Assembly: GCA_028698695.1 (NCBI GenBank)
Contig: JAQVWB010000127.1
Span: 1 to 6,162, forward strand
Source: Syntrophomonadaceae bacterium
GTDB taxonomy: Bacteria; Bacillota; Syntrophomonadia; Syntrophomonadales; Syntrophomonadaceae
Reading direction: 5' to 3'
DNA length: 6,162 nucleotides
Part shown: piece by piece, positions 1 through 5,699 of the stretch
Layout: the number at the start of each line of letters is the position of its first letter
How positions within the stretch are numbered: the first letter of the stretch is position 1
Notes under the pieces: model-generated
Told to the model about the DNA's origin: nothing
The model's database searches: none
What the model saw: only the letters and a program-made list of their open reading frames with translations
Translations under genes and position numbers: made by a program

Positions 1-970
1 TGTTTACCCCGGCAGAGCGGTCAACATTTTCCTCCAGCATGATACTGCCCAGATCATCAGCTCCAAAATAAAGCGATAATTGCCCTGTCCTGCTGCCCTG
101 CGTTACCCAGGAACCTTGAATATGATCGAAATTATCCAGGTATAATCGACACAATGCCAAGAAACGCAAATATTCCCAAGAGGAAACATGGTTGCCCTGC
201 AATTCATTATTGCCCGATTTATAAGTCCAGAAAATAAAAGCTCTAAATCCGTCTGGTTGTTCATCCTGCATATTTCGAATCAAGTTTAAATGATGAACCC
301 GTTGTTCTAAAGTTTCTACACTGCCTATCATCATAGTGGCAGTAGTTTTCATGCCGATTTCATGAGCTGCATGCATAACTTCCAGCCATTGACTGCTGCT
401 TATCTTATTGGGGCTGATTTGAGTTCTGACTGTGTCATGTAATATCTCGGCACCGCCGCCAGGCAATGAATCCAGTCCGGCTTTAAGCAACCTTTGCAGA
501 GCTTCCTTTACTGATACTCCTGATTGCCGGGCATAAAATACTATTTCGGGTGCAGTTAAAGAATGTAAAGTAATATTATAGCGGCTTTTTATTTGCGTAA
601 ACATTTGTTCAAAATAATTTAAATTCAGGTCTTTATTTAAGCCACCCTGGATCATTAATTGAGTAGCTCCCAGATTAATTGCTTCTTCAATTTTCTCGTT
701 TAACAGGCTTTGGTCAATAACATAAGCATCCGGAGCTTCCTTTTCCCGATAAAAAGCACAAAAGCGACATTGGCATGAACAAATGTTGGTGTAATTAATA
801 TTTCTATCTATAATAAAAGTAATATAATTTTCAGGAAACTTTTGGTCACGAATAAAACTGGCGGCTCTGCCCAATTCAAATATATCAGCCTGACGATATA
901 AATCTATGAATTCAGATGAAGTCATACGCCGACCAGCAATAATCTCCTTAAGAATAGCTTTTGTTTCCAC
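1..970 (-). CDS. mqnC: Cyclic dehypoxanthinyl futalosine synthase MqnC (radical SAM), C-terminus beyond window
   Basis: This radical SAM enzyme cyclises de-hypoxanthine futalosine in the futalosine route to menaquinone, in the cytoplasm. I translated 323 codons from a GTG at 968-970, chosen because GGAGG (976-980) lies 5 bases upstream; an in-frame ATG at codon 16 has no comparable site. The segment at residues 50-73 reads ITFIIDRNINYTNIC and then the cluster motif CxxxCxxC (C64, C68, C71), followed by AFYR, a hallmark of MqnC. QGGLNKDL (108-115), LHSLTAPEI (135-143), PGGGAEIL (170-177) and FGADDLGS (302-309) also fit the family. MqnC is usually about 350-370 residues, so roughly 30-45 are missing at the left edge. 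It is the third gene of the mqnE-mqnA-mqnC operon, 12 bases after mqnA. An additional Cys66 sits inside the cluster motif. It is not MqnE: the AFYR and QGGL signatures and the pairing with a separate mqnE argue for MqnC. Confidence 0.93.
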   Translation of the reverse strand, partial: METKAILKEIIAGRRMTSSEFIDLYRQADIFELGRAASFIRDQKFPENYITFIIDRNINYTNICSCQCRFCAFYREKEAPDAYVIDQSLLNEKIEEAINLGATQLMIQGGLNKDLNLNYFEQMFTQIKSRYNITLHSLTAPEIVFYARQSGVSVKEALQRLLKAGLDSLPGGGAEILHDTVRTQISPNKISSSQWLEVMHAAHEIGMKTTATMMIGSVETLEQRVHHLNLIRNMQDEQPDGFRAFIFWTYKSGNNELQGNHVSSWEYLRFLALCRLYLDNFDHIQGSWVTQGSRTGQLSLYFGADDLGSIMLEENVDRSAGVN

Positions 971-982
971 ACTTACCTCCAG

Positions 983-1810
983 TTAAACGGGCAAAAGTTC
1001 CAGCGGGGGCACCTCATCCAATAAACCCATATTATATGCCTGACGATAATATTCGGTTAGACCTTCCTGCTGTTTCCGGTCAAAATCAAACCTTAAAGAA
1101 TTAAAATAATCTACTAAATAAGCAGCATCAAAATCCTCCCATTGAGATGCTTTAGCAGCCACATCTTCAATGTTCTCCAGGCTAAACTTCATTGAATCAC
1201 AAAAAGTATTTTTAATTACTCGAACCATTTCCGGGTTCTTCTGAGCAAATTCACGACGTATAGCCCAGACAGCAAACACCATGGGAAGTCCGGTAAACTG
1301 TTTCCATTCCTGCCCTAAATCATATATATACAGCTGGTCTGCAGTCTTATAACGAGCTCGCAGGGCATCGTCACCAATTAATAAAGCAGCATCGGCCTCC
1401 ATTAGCATAGCCCTTAATTCCGGTACGGAAACAAAATATTCCGGGGACGCGTGGTAAAAGTTATGCATAATAATGCGAAGCAAAGCATGAGATGTAGCAG
1501 ATGTATTTGACAGGGCAATCTTTTTTCCATTCAAATCTTCTATGGGCACCCTGGAAAACAAATAAATGCTCTTGACTTCACCGTCCGCGCTAACTGAAAT
1601 ATCCGGCATTAAAATATAATCCCGAAAATTTCTGGCATAAGCAATTGAGGAAATAGGTGCCAAATCCAGCAGATTATCATGAAGCATGCGGTTTAAATCA
1701 GTTGGATTGCCTTTAATTAAATCAATCTCCAATAAAAACTTCTTTTCAATCAGACCATAGAAAAGCGGAAAACAATTAATGAATTGTATGTGTCCGACTC
1801 GGGGTCTCAT
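983..1810 (-). CDS. mqnA: Chorismate dehydratase MqnA
   Basis: MqnA dehydrates chorismate to 3-[(1-carboxyvinyl)oxy]benzoate, the first committed step of the futalosine menaquinone pathway. The 275-residue protein has the family's usual length and periplasmic-binding-protein-like fold. The visible family segments are VGHIQFINCFPLFYGL (5-20), LAPISSIAYAR (50-60), the run ISVSADGEVKSIYLFSR (71-87), LSNTSATSHALLRI (100-113) and ADAALLIGDDAL (139-150). The ATG at 1808-1810 is preceded by AGGAGG with an 8-base spacer, so the start is secure. It lies 16 bases after mqnE and 12 bases before mqnC on the same strand, so the three are almost certainly one transcript. The N-terminus and the SATS segment point to MqnA; the related MqnD begins differently (typically with a SPCPNDT motif), and that is absent here. 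Confidence 0.95.
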   Translation of the reverse strand: MRPRVGHIQFINCFPLFYGLIEKKFLLEIDLIKGNPTDLNRMLHDNLLDLAPISSIAYARNFRDYILMPDISVSADGEVKSIYLFSRVPIEDLNGKKIALSNTSATSHALLRIIMHNFYHASPEYFVSVPELRAMLMEADAALLIGDDALRARYKTADQLYIYDLGQEWKQFTGLPMVFAVWAIRREFAQKNPEMVRVIKNTFCDSMKFSLENIEDVAAKASQWEDFDAAYLVDYFNSLRFDFDRKQQEGLTEYYRQAYNMGLLDEVPPLELLPV

Positions 1811-1826
1811 ACTCTAAGCCTCCTGT

Positions 1827-2912
1827 CTAAAATGTAGCTAATATATTGTAGATAGTATCTCTTTCTGTAGGAATATATCCGGATTCTTTTATAAGAGCTA
1901 CAATTTCATCTTTAGTAATACCTTTTTGGGTTTCAGCGCCAGCTGCGTGCATAATCCGTTCTTCAATCACGGTACCATCAATATCATCAGCCCCAAAATC
2001 AAGTGCAATCTGGGCAACCGGTAAACCCAGCATAATCCAGAAAGCCTTGATATGGTCGATATTATCAAGCATTAACCGGGAAATAGCTATAGTTTTTAAA
2101 TCATCAACGGCACTGGTTCTTTTAATATTTGCCATTTTAGTGTTCTCGGGCAAAAATGGCAACGGAATAAAAGATTGAAATCCTGGTGCCGAATCCTGTA
2201 AATCCCGTAAACGAATCATATGTTCTATTCTATCTTTATAACTCTCAATATGACCAAACAACATGGTACAATTGGTTTTTATACCTAATTCATGGGCAGT
2301 CTTATGTACTTCCAGCCATTCATCACTCATAGCCTTTTTAGGACAAAGCTGTCTACGCAGTTTATCATTTAAAATTTCTGCACCCCCACCGGGCATTGAA
2401 CCTAATCCCGCCTCTTTCAAGGCCGACAATACTTCTCTTATGGAAAGACCACTAATCTGTGAAAAATAAAATATTTCAACAGCTGTAAAGGCCTGAATAT
2501 GAATGTCCGGAAAAGCCTGGTTAAACTTTTTAATTACTTCAAGATAATAATCAAACGGCATATCAGGGTGCATGGCACTGACAATATGAAATTCAGTTAT
2601 CCCATGTCCTGCTGCTTTTGCTCCATATTCAAAAACCTGTTCCGGCGTCATCAAATAAGGACCGCCTTCACCTTCTTTATCAACTCCAAATGCACAAAAA
2701 TTACATCTGGAAACACAAATATTAGTAAGGTTAATATGGCAATTTACATTAAAAAAAACATGCCGTCCTGATTTCTGCAATTTCTTTTCTCTTGCCAATT
2801 CCCCTATGGTTAATAAGTCGCCTGCTTCATACAAATATATCCCATCAGCCGCTTCAAGTCTTATTCCACTGCGAATTTTTTCAGTTATACTCCGCATCAT
2901 CATTGGTTCCAT
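1827..2912 (-). CDS. mqnE: Aminodeoxyfutalosine synthase MqnE (radical SAM)
   Basis: MqnE joins the MqnA product to the adenosyl radical of S-adenosylmethionine to give 6-amino-6-deoxyfutalosine. The 361-residue protein is full length for the family. The [4Fe-4S] motif CxxxCxxC is C66, C70 and C73 in NLTNICVSRCNFCAFG, preceded by FFNVNCHI (53-60). Further family marks are HIVSAMHPDMPFDYY (109-123), AFTAVEIFYFSQ (141-152), PGGGAEIL (174-181), TNCTMLFGHIES (213-224) and FGADDIDGT (306-314). The ATG at 2910-2912 follows GGGAGG by 6 bases; downstream in-frame ATGs at codons 4-6 lack that spacing. It is the first gene of the mqn operon and has a promoter immediately upstream. HPDMPFDYY and the AFG (rather than AFYR) after the cluster motif separate it from MqnC, which is encoded two genes downstream. 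Confidence 0.95.
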   Translation of the reverse strand: MEPMMMRSITEKIRSGIRLEAADGIYLYEAGDLLTIGELAREKKLQKSGRHVFFNVNCHINLTNICVSRCNFCAFGVDKEGEGGPYLMTPEQVFEYGAKAAGHGITEFHIVSAMHPDMPFDYYLEVIKKFNQAFPDIHIQAFTAVEIFYFSQISGLSIREVLSALKEAGLGSMPGGGAEILNDKLRRQLCPKKAMSDEWLEVHKTAHELGIKTNCTMLFGHIESYKDRIEHMIRLRDLQDSAPGFQSFIPLPFLPENTKMANIKRTSAVDDLKTIAISRLMLDNIDHIKAFWIMLGLPVAQIALDFGADDIDGTVIEERIMHAAGAETQKGITKDEIVALIKESGYIPTERDTIYNILATF

Positions 2913-2941
2913 ACTAAGCCTCCCACCTTATGCTAAGACTC

Positions 2942-2972
2942 ATTATAACAGATTAATTGTCTTAATTATCAA
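2942..2972 (-). promoter_or_regulatory. Likely housekeeping promoter of the mqnE-mqnA-mqnC operon
   Basis: Read on the minus strand there is a perfect TATAAT (2942-2947) with an extended TGn just before it, and TTGATA (2967-2972) 19 bases upstream as a possible -35. The extended -10 may compensate for the long spacer. Predicted transcription starts near 2935, leaving a leader of about 22 bases before the mqnE start. TAAGAC (2934-2939) and GTCTTA (2959-2964) form a weak inverted repeat flanking the -10. Confidence 0.6.
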
Positions 2973-3074
2973 CGTAAACAAAGAAACAATGTTAATTAAC
3001 AGTTGGTATTATGTACCCTGAACAGAGCGAAGTTAATATGACCCATAGGTGTAACCTTTTGCCTTAACAACCAA

Positions 3075-3101
3075 TATAATGTAGTAAATAGTGAAAGGAG
3101 G
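3075..3101 (+). promoter_or_regulatory. Possible -10 element and strong ribosome binding site of the DNRLRE gene
   Basis: A TATAAT hexamer (3075-3080) lies 28 bases before the start codon, and AAAGGAGG (3094-3101) is 7 bases from the ATG at 3109. No convincing -35 sits 16-19 bases upstream of TATAAT (the candidates are TAACCT or GTAACC). The promoter is therefore uncertain and may depend on an activator or another sigma factor. I could not match a clean SigE, SigG or SigK consensus. Confidence 0.4.
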
Positions 3102-3108
3102 GTTATGA

Positions 3109-3750
3109 ATGTCTTGTACGAATGATGCTTCAAGTCAAACAAATTGCTGTTATTGCACTGAAATCTGTTTTTTCCCCAGTCAGGATGCTTATATTGCAGA
3201 ATTTTATCCTGATATAAACTTCGGAAATGTCCCCTATCTTTATGTAAGTCAATACAATTGTCCAACCCAACTCTGTCCCTGTCCTGATGATTATCGCAGT
3301 CTGCTGAAGTTTGATCTATGCAGCCTGGGCTGCAATTATATTCCGCCCAATAGTGAAATTTGTTATGCATATTTAGAGTTAAGTATTTATCGTAACGAAG
3401 TACCGTCTGAAATTGAAGTATGTCTTCATAAAGTTTTGGCTCCCTGGGAGGAATTAAGCGTCAACTGGAGCAATCAACCACCAATTTTTCCCGAACCGGA
3501 ATACTGCAGCACCGTAAGTTCAGGTTACTTTGACAAACTGTATTTTGATGTTTGTTCACTGGTCAGGGGTTGGTACTCTGGATGTTGCGCCAATAATGGA
3601 ATAATGCTCATTGGAAATGAAGAGTTTAACAGCCTGGTAGGATTTTATAGTCAGGAATTCCCCAATAGTTTGCTATGGCCTAAACTGGTCGTAGGTTATG
3701 TCCAGAAATGCTGCATACCTTATTTTAACAGTAGTAATAACCCGGTATAA
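3109..3750 (+). CDS. Cysteine-rich DNRLRE-domain protein, no signal peptide
   Basis: The 213-residue protein carries one DNRLRE-type beta-sandwich domain (related to carbohydrate-binding or disaggregatase repeats). The pattern is FFPSQDAYIAEFYP (21-34), NFGNVPYLYVS (37-47), RSLLKFDL (63-70), YAYLELSIYRNEV (86-98), a W-containing run VLAPWEELSVNWSNQP (109-124), VRGWYSG (152-158), NNGIMLIG (162-169) and PKLVVGYV (191-198). It has 18 cysteines (8.5 percent), clustered at the N-terminus (3, 13, 14, 16, 20), at 51-75, and as CC pairs at 159-160 and 201-202. There is no hydrophobic leader, so it is probably cytosolic or mother-cell made; most DNRLRE proteins are secreted. The ATG at 3109 follows AAAGGAGG by 7 bases. 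It is a single gene, divergent from mqnE and closed by a stem-loop. A spore-coat or surface-layer role is inference from cysteine content and the absence of a leader; no function is demonstrated. Confidence 0.85.
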   Translation: MSCTNDASSQTNCCYCTEICFFPSQDAYIAEFYPDINFGNVPYLYVSQYNCPTQLCPCPDDYRSLLKFDLCSLGCNYIPPNSEICYAYLELSIYRNEVPSEIEVCLHKVLAPWEELSVNWSNQPPIFPEPEYCSTVSSGYFDKLYFDVCSLVRGWYSGCCANNGIMLIGNEEFNSLVGFYSQEFPNSLLWPKLVVGYVQKCCIPYFNSSNNPV

Positions 3751-3754
3751 ATTT

Positions 3755-3788
3755 ATAAAACACCTGTGAGAGTTCACAGGTGTTTTAT
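3755..3788. terminator. Bidirectional rho-independent terminator
   Basis: A perfect 15-bp inverted repeat (3755-3769 and 3774-3788) with a four-base loop GAGT lies 4 bases after the DNRLRE stop. The outer part of the stem is A/T, giving an ATAAAA tract on one side and TTTTAT on the other, so it can work in both orientations. It sits exactly between the convergent DNRLRE gene and the ddl-side unit ending at 3808. Confidence 0.9.
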
Positions 3789-3807
3789 TACGTAAGAATC
3801 AGGCATG

Positions 3808-4107
3808 TTATTTAAATTTCTCCTTGTAGCGATAATACTCCACCGGGTCAATTTCTTCCGAAAAAGTAAGCGCCCATTCCAATCTCCGGATTACTTCTTC
3901 AGTAGACCCCGAACCGGTATAAATCAGAGGCTGGCAGGATAATGTCTGTAAAAATACTGCCAACTCCAAGGCCATGTCTTCCATTTCTCTTAAGCCCTGC
4001 TTGAGATGATAAAGATCATGAGATGCCATTAATTCTTGCAACTCTATTGCTTTTGCATGAATATCAGCTACCGTATCATTAATAATTCCTGCCGGCAGAA
4101 AATTCAT
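3808..4107 (-). CDS. Hypothetical 99-residue protein downstream of ddl
   Basis: I do not recognise the family. The protein is soluble, acidic in its C-terminal half and predicted mostly helical: a long helix-forming stretch at about 9-58 (HAKAIELQELMASHDLYHLK, then LREMEDMALELAVFLQTL), a short loop with TGSGST (64-69), and a helical tail ending in EEIDPVEYYRYKEKFK. There is no signal peptide or membrane segment. The ATG at 4105-4107 has only a weak, distant GAAGGG upstream (about 11 bases). It starts 66 bases after the ddl stop, with no terminator between, so it is probably cotranscribed with ddl, and it ends at the bidirectional stem-loop. The compositional pattern and length resemble a small helical bundle or partner protein, but no function can be given. 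Confidence 0.72.
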   Translation of the reverse strand: MNFLPAGIINDTVADIHAKAIELQELMASHDLYHLKQGLREMEDMALELAVFLQTLSCQPLIYTGSGSTEEVIRRLEWALTFSEEIDPVEYYRYKEKFK

Positions 4108-4173
4108 ATCCGGTTCATCCCTTCAATAATAAGTACACTACATATTCTTACTAAAAATATTATTTACCTGCAA

Positions 4174-5103
4174 TTAATCGGTTAAAGCCAATTTAATCAG
4201 TTCGTCAACCAATTGCTCAAAAGATATGCCGGCAGCTCGTGCGGCATCCGGGACCAGACTCATTTCAGTCATACCGGGAATAGTGTTTACTTCCAAAACA
4301 AATGGATTGCCTTTATTATCAGTCATGACATCAATACGCGCAACTCCCCGGCAGCCCATAACCTGATATGTACGCAGACAAATTGCTTCAATTTGCCGGG
4401 CTAGATCATCATCAATTCTTGCCGGTATAATATGATGACACATACCCTGTGTATATTTAGAGTGATAATCATAAAAATCATTCTCCGAAGTTATTTCAAT
4501 AACCGGCAGCACCCGGGGTGAATTATTTCCTAATACTGCAACCGTAACCTCGGTTCCCTCAATGAATTTTTCTATTAATATCTCACGGTCATAAGCAAAC
4601 GCCTGCTCGAGTGCGGGTATTAAATCCATTTTGCTTTTGACTATAACGGTTCCAATACTGGAACCCTGAGTAGAAGGTTTTACAACCATAGGCAGACCCA
4701 TACGCTTCAATATTGAGTCCTCTATCTTGTCGCGGTCATTTATATATTCATGTTTTTGTAACACTAAAAAATCAGCGGTAGGTATTTGCTCATAAGCAAA
4801 TATTTTTTTTGATATGACTTTATCCATGCAAATGGCACTGGTGGCTACGCCCGAACCTGTATAAGGTATTCCCATAAGCTGCAGATGGCCCTGAATTGTA
4901 CCGTCTTCACCGAACTTACCATGTAATGCAATAAATACTACATCAGGCTTTATGCTCTCAATCTGATTAAGATTATCATGATTAAGAATCAGCTGTTCAA
5001 CACTATACCCCAATGATTTAAGAGCATCATATACTGCATTACCACTACGCAAAGAAACTTCACGCTCTTCTGAAGTTCCGCCCATAATTACCAGAACCTT
5101 CAT
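4174..5103 (-). CDS. ddl: D-alanine--D-alanine ligase
   Basis: This cytoplasmic ATP-grasp ligase makes D-alanyl-D-alanine for peptidoglycan precursors. At 309 residues it matches the short DdlB-like class. Numbering runs one ahead of E. coli DdlB near the active site. Visible elements are GGTSEEREVSLRSG (8-21, with E15), ALHGKFGEDGTIQG (59-72), GIPYTGSG (78-85), the ATP-grasp run MVVKPSTQGSSIGT (139-152), IEKFIEGTEVTV (177-188), the omega-loop YDYHSKY (211-217, Tyr217 aligning with E. coli Tyr216), RGVARIDV (252-259) and the metal-binding FVLEVNTIPGMT (268-279, E271 and N273). A Tyr at the omega-loop position fits D-Ala-D-Ala rather than D-Ala-D-lactate ligases. The ATG at 5101-5103 follows GGAGGG by 8 bases. 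Its start region is divergent from an SOS-type promoter driving a 37-residue membrane protein; a 99-residue protein follows downstream. Confidence 0.96.
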   Translation of the reverse strand: MKVLVIMGGTSEEREVSLRSGNAVYDALKSLGYSVEQLILNHDNLNQIESIKPDVVFIALHGKFGEDGTIQGHLQLMGIPYTGSGVATSAICMDKVISKKIFAYEQIPTADFLVLQKHEYINDRDKIEDSILKRMGLPMVVKPSTQGSSIGTVIVKSKMDLIPALEQAFAYDREILIEKFIEGTEVTVAVLGNNSPRVLPVIEITSENDFYDYHSKYTQGMCHHIIPARIDDDLARQIEAICLRTYQVMGCRGVARIDVMTDNKGNPFVLEVNTIPGMTEMSLVPDAARAAGISFEQLVDELIKLALTD

Positions 5104-5153
5104 TAAATATTCCCTCCATAAAATAAAAAATTAAATGAATATTTTCTTATAAC

Positions 5154-5182
5154 ATTATGTTTAATGTGAATTAAACTTGCAA
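5154..5182 (-). promoter_or_regulatory. Likely promoter of ddl
   Basis: On the minus strand TTGCAA (5177-5182) and CATAAT (5154-5159) are separated by exactly 17 bases, matching 4/6 and 5/6 of the housekeeping consensus. The predicted start near 5147 gives a leader of about 43 bases before the ddl ATG. The divergent SOS-type promoter begins 16 bases away (5198), so the two RNA polymerase footprints would overlap. Confidence 0.55.
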
Positions 5183-5197
5183 AAATAAAAATACCAC

Positions 5198-5226
5198 TTT
5201 ACAGAACACGTGTTCCCCATTAAACT
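5198..5226 (+). promoter_or_regulatory. Promoter of the 37-residue membrane protein, overlapped by a LexA-type box
   Basis: TTTACA (5198-5203, 5/6 of -35 consensus) and TAAACT (5221-5226, 4/6 of -10) are 17 bases apart. The first GAAC-N4-GTTC box occupies the spacer and touches the -35, and the second covers the predicted start site near 5233. Bound repressor would block both polymerase binding and initiation. The leader to the ATG at 5269 is about 36 bases. Confidence 0.6.
5203..5216. promoter_or_regulatory. LexA (SOS) operator box 1
   Basis: The sequence is AGAACACGTGTTCC, with a perfect 12-bp palindrome GAACACGTGTTC. It matches the Gram-positive LexA/DinR operator CGAAC-N4-GTTCG except for the two outermost bases. 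It lies between the -35 and -10 of the promoter for the small membrane protein. The assignment is by consensus only; lexA is not in the window. Confidence 0.75.
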
Positions 5227-5232
5227 ATATGT

Positions 5233-5246
5233 AGAACAAATGTTCC
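5233..5246. promoter_or_regulatory. LexA (SOS) operator box 2
   Basis: The sequence is AGAACAAATGTTCC, with GAACA and TGTTC arms around AA, again fitting GAAC-N4-GTTC. Its centre is 30 bp from that of box 1, about three helical turns, so two repressor dimers could sit on the same face of the DNA. It overlaps the predicted transcription start. A second good operator with identical outer bases (A...C) makes chance unlikely. Confidence 0.75.
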
Positions 5247-5268
5247 ATATATAGAAAGGGTGATTAAA

Positions 5269-5382
5269 ATGTTTATTGGATTTTCCCGCCGTGATTTTAT
5301 TCAATCTTTTATGAGTTCAGTTGTGATCGTACTACTGGGTTACTTGTTTAGCGTTGGTTTTTTACTATTATTCCAGTCTTAA
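5269..5382 (+). CDS. 37-residue single-pass membrane protein, probably SOS-induced
   Basis: The gene is too short for routine callers, but it has a clear ATG, a good ribosome binding site (GAAAGGGTGAT at 5254-5264, GGG 8 bases from the ATG) and its own promoter with two LexA-type boxes. The product has a basic N-terminus, MFIGFSRRDFIQSF (1-14), and one long hydrophobic helix at about 15-35 with G24 and S28 spaced as a GxxxS packing motif; it ends FQS. By the positive-inside rule the N-terminus should face the cytoplasm. Functional parallels are SOS-induced small membrane proteins: TisB (toxin, depolarises the membrane), SidA and SosA (division inhibitors). There is no sequence homology that I can see. 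SRRDFIQ also resembles a twin-arginine motif, but the helix is unusually hydrophobic and no AxA cleavage site follows. A growth-arrest or division-checkpoint role is inference from regulation, size and topology. Confidence 0.72.
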   Translation: MFIGFSRRDFIQSFMSSVVIVLLGYLFSVGFLLLFQS

Positions 5383-5478
5383 AATCATTAGTAAATTTAT
5401 TTTAAACCGACAACATAATTAATATTAGCAAATATATTATCAGAATCAAAATACCATTGTATCAGCCTATACAACCTA

Positions 5479-5507
5479 TTGAACGCTTAATGGAATTATG
5501 TTATTAT
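5479..5507 (+). promoter_or_regulatory. Promoter of tRNA-Trp
   Basis: TTGAAC (5479-5484) and TATTAT (5502-5507) are 17 bases apart, with an extended TGT (5499-5501) before the -10. The predicted start near 5514 gives a 5' leader of about 20 bases ahead of the mature tRNA. Apart from this, the stretch 5383-5534 shows only a short inverted repeat, TTGTAT/ATACAA (5457-5474), with no U-tract. Confidence 0.6.
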
Positions 5508-5534
5508 ATAGTCTGCTGATAAGATAGCATTCGC

Positions 5535-5610
5535 AGGGGAGTAGCTCAATTGGCAGAGCATCGGTCTCCAAAACCGAGGGCTGGGGGTTCGAGACCTCTC
5601 TCCCCTGCCA
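5535..5610 (+). tRNA. tRNA-Trp (anticodon CCA)
   Basis: The 76-base cloverleaf is complete. The acceptor stem AGGGGAG pairs with CTCCCCT, the D stem is GCTC/GAGC, and the anticodon stem TCGGT/ACCGA holds the loop CTCCAAA with anticodon CCA. The variable loop is GGGCT. The T arm is GGGGG-TTCGAGA-CCTCT with two G-U pairs. The discriminator is G and the terminal CCA (5608-5610) is encoded. It is a single gene with its own promoter and terminator, read codirectionally with the small membrane protein upstream. Confidence 0.97.
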
Positions 5611-5624
5611 TATAGAAGACCAAT

Positions 5625-5655
5625 ACCGCGCATGTTAGCGCGGTTTTTCTTTTTC
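5625..5655 (+). terminator. Rho-independent terminator of tRNA-Trp
   Basis: A GC-rich stem ACCGCGC (5625-5631) / GCGCGGT (5638-5644) with loop ATGTTA is followed by a T-rich tract (TTTTTCTTTTT) through 5655. It begins 14 bases after the tRNA 3' end. Confidence 0.93.
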
Positions 5656-5679
5656 TGGTAAATCGCATATTTTAAGCAC

Positions 5680-5699
5680 TTGACGACAAATTGACGACA
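5680..5699. repeat. Tandem pair of TTGACGACA repeats
   Basis: TTGACGACA occurs at 5680-5688 and 5691-5699, an 11-bp period or one helical turn. A further copy lies at 5913-5921 (separate entry). Tandem short repeats on one DNA face next to a tRNA resemble arm-type binding sites of tyrosine integrases, but no integrase gene is visible. The surrounding stretch 5656-5772 has no gene I can support. Confidence 0.6.

Noticed and set aside
2263..3021. Plus-strand open frames opposite mqnE (2263-2469, 2499-2771, 2806-3021)
   Set aside because: They run antisense through a gene with clear radical SAM motifs, have no ribosome binding sites, and their peptides match nothing I recognise.
3105..3125. ATG at 3105 opening a 6-codon frame overlapping the DNRLRE start
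   Set aside because: It is only 3 bases from the ribosome binding site, and the ATG at 3109 has ideal spacing and the long frame; probably coincidental, although a leader effect cannot be excluded.
2996..3370. Minus-strand open frame of 124 codons over the start of the DNRLRE gene
   Set aside because: It is antisense to a well-supported domain, spans the DNRLRE promoter region, and lacks a ribosome binding site.
4213..4404. Plus-strand open frame opposite the 3' part of ddl
   Set aside because: It is antisense to conserved ATP-grasp motifs and is a shadow of ddl.
5457..5474. TTGTAT/ATACAA inverted repeat considered as a terminator for the small membrane protein
   Set aside because: It is a six-bp AT-rich stem without a T-tract. 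It gives no credible termination signal, so readthrough toward tRNA-Trp is possible.
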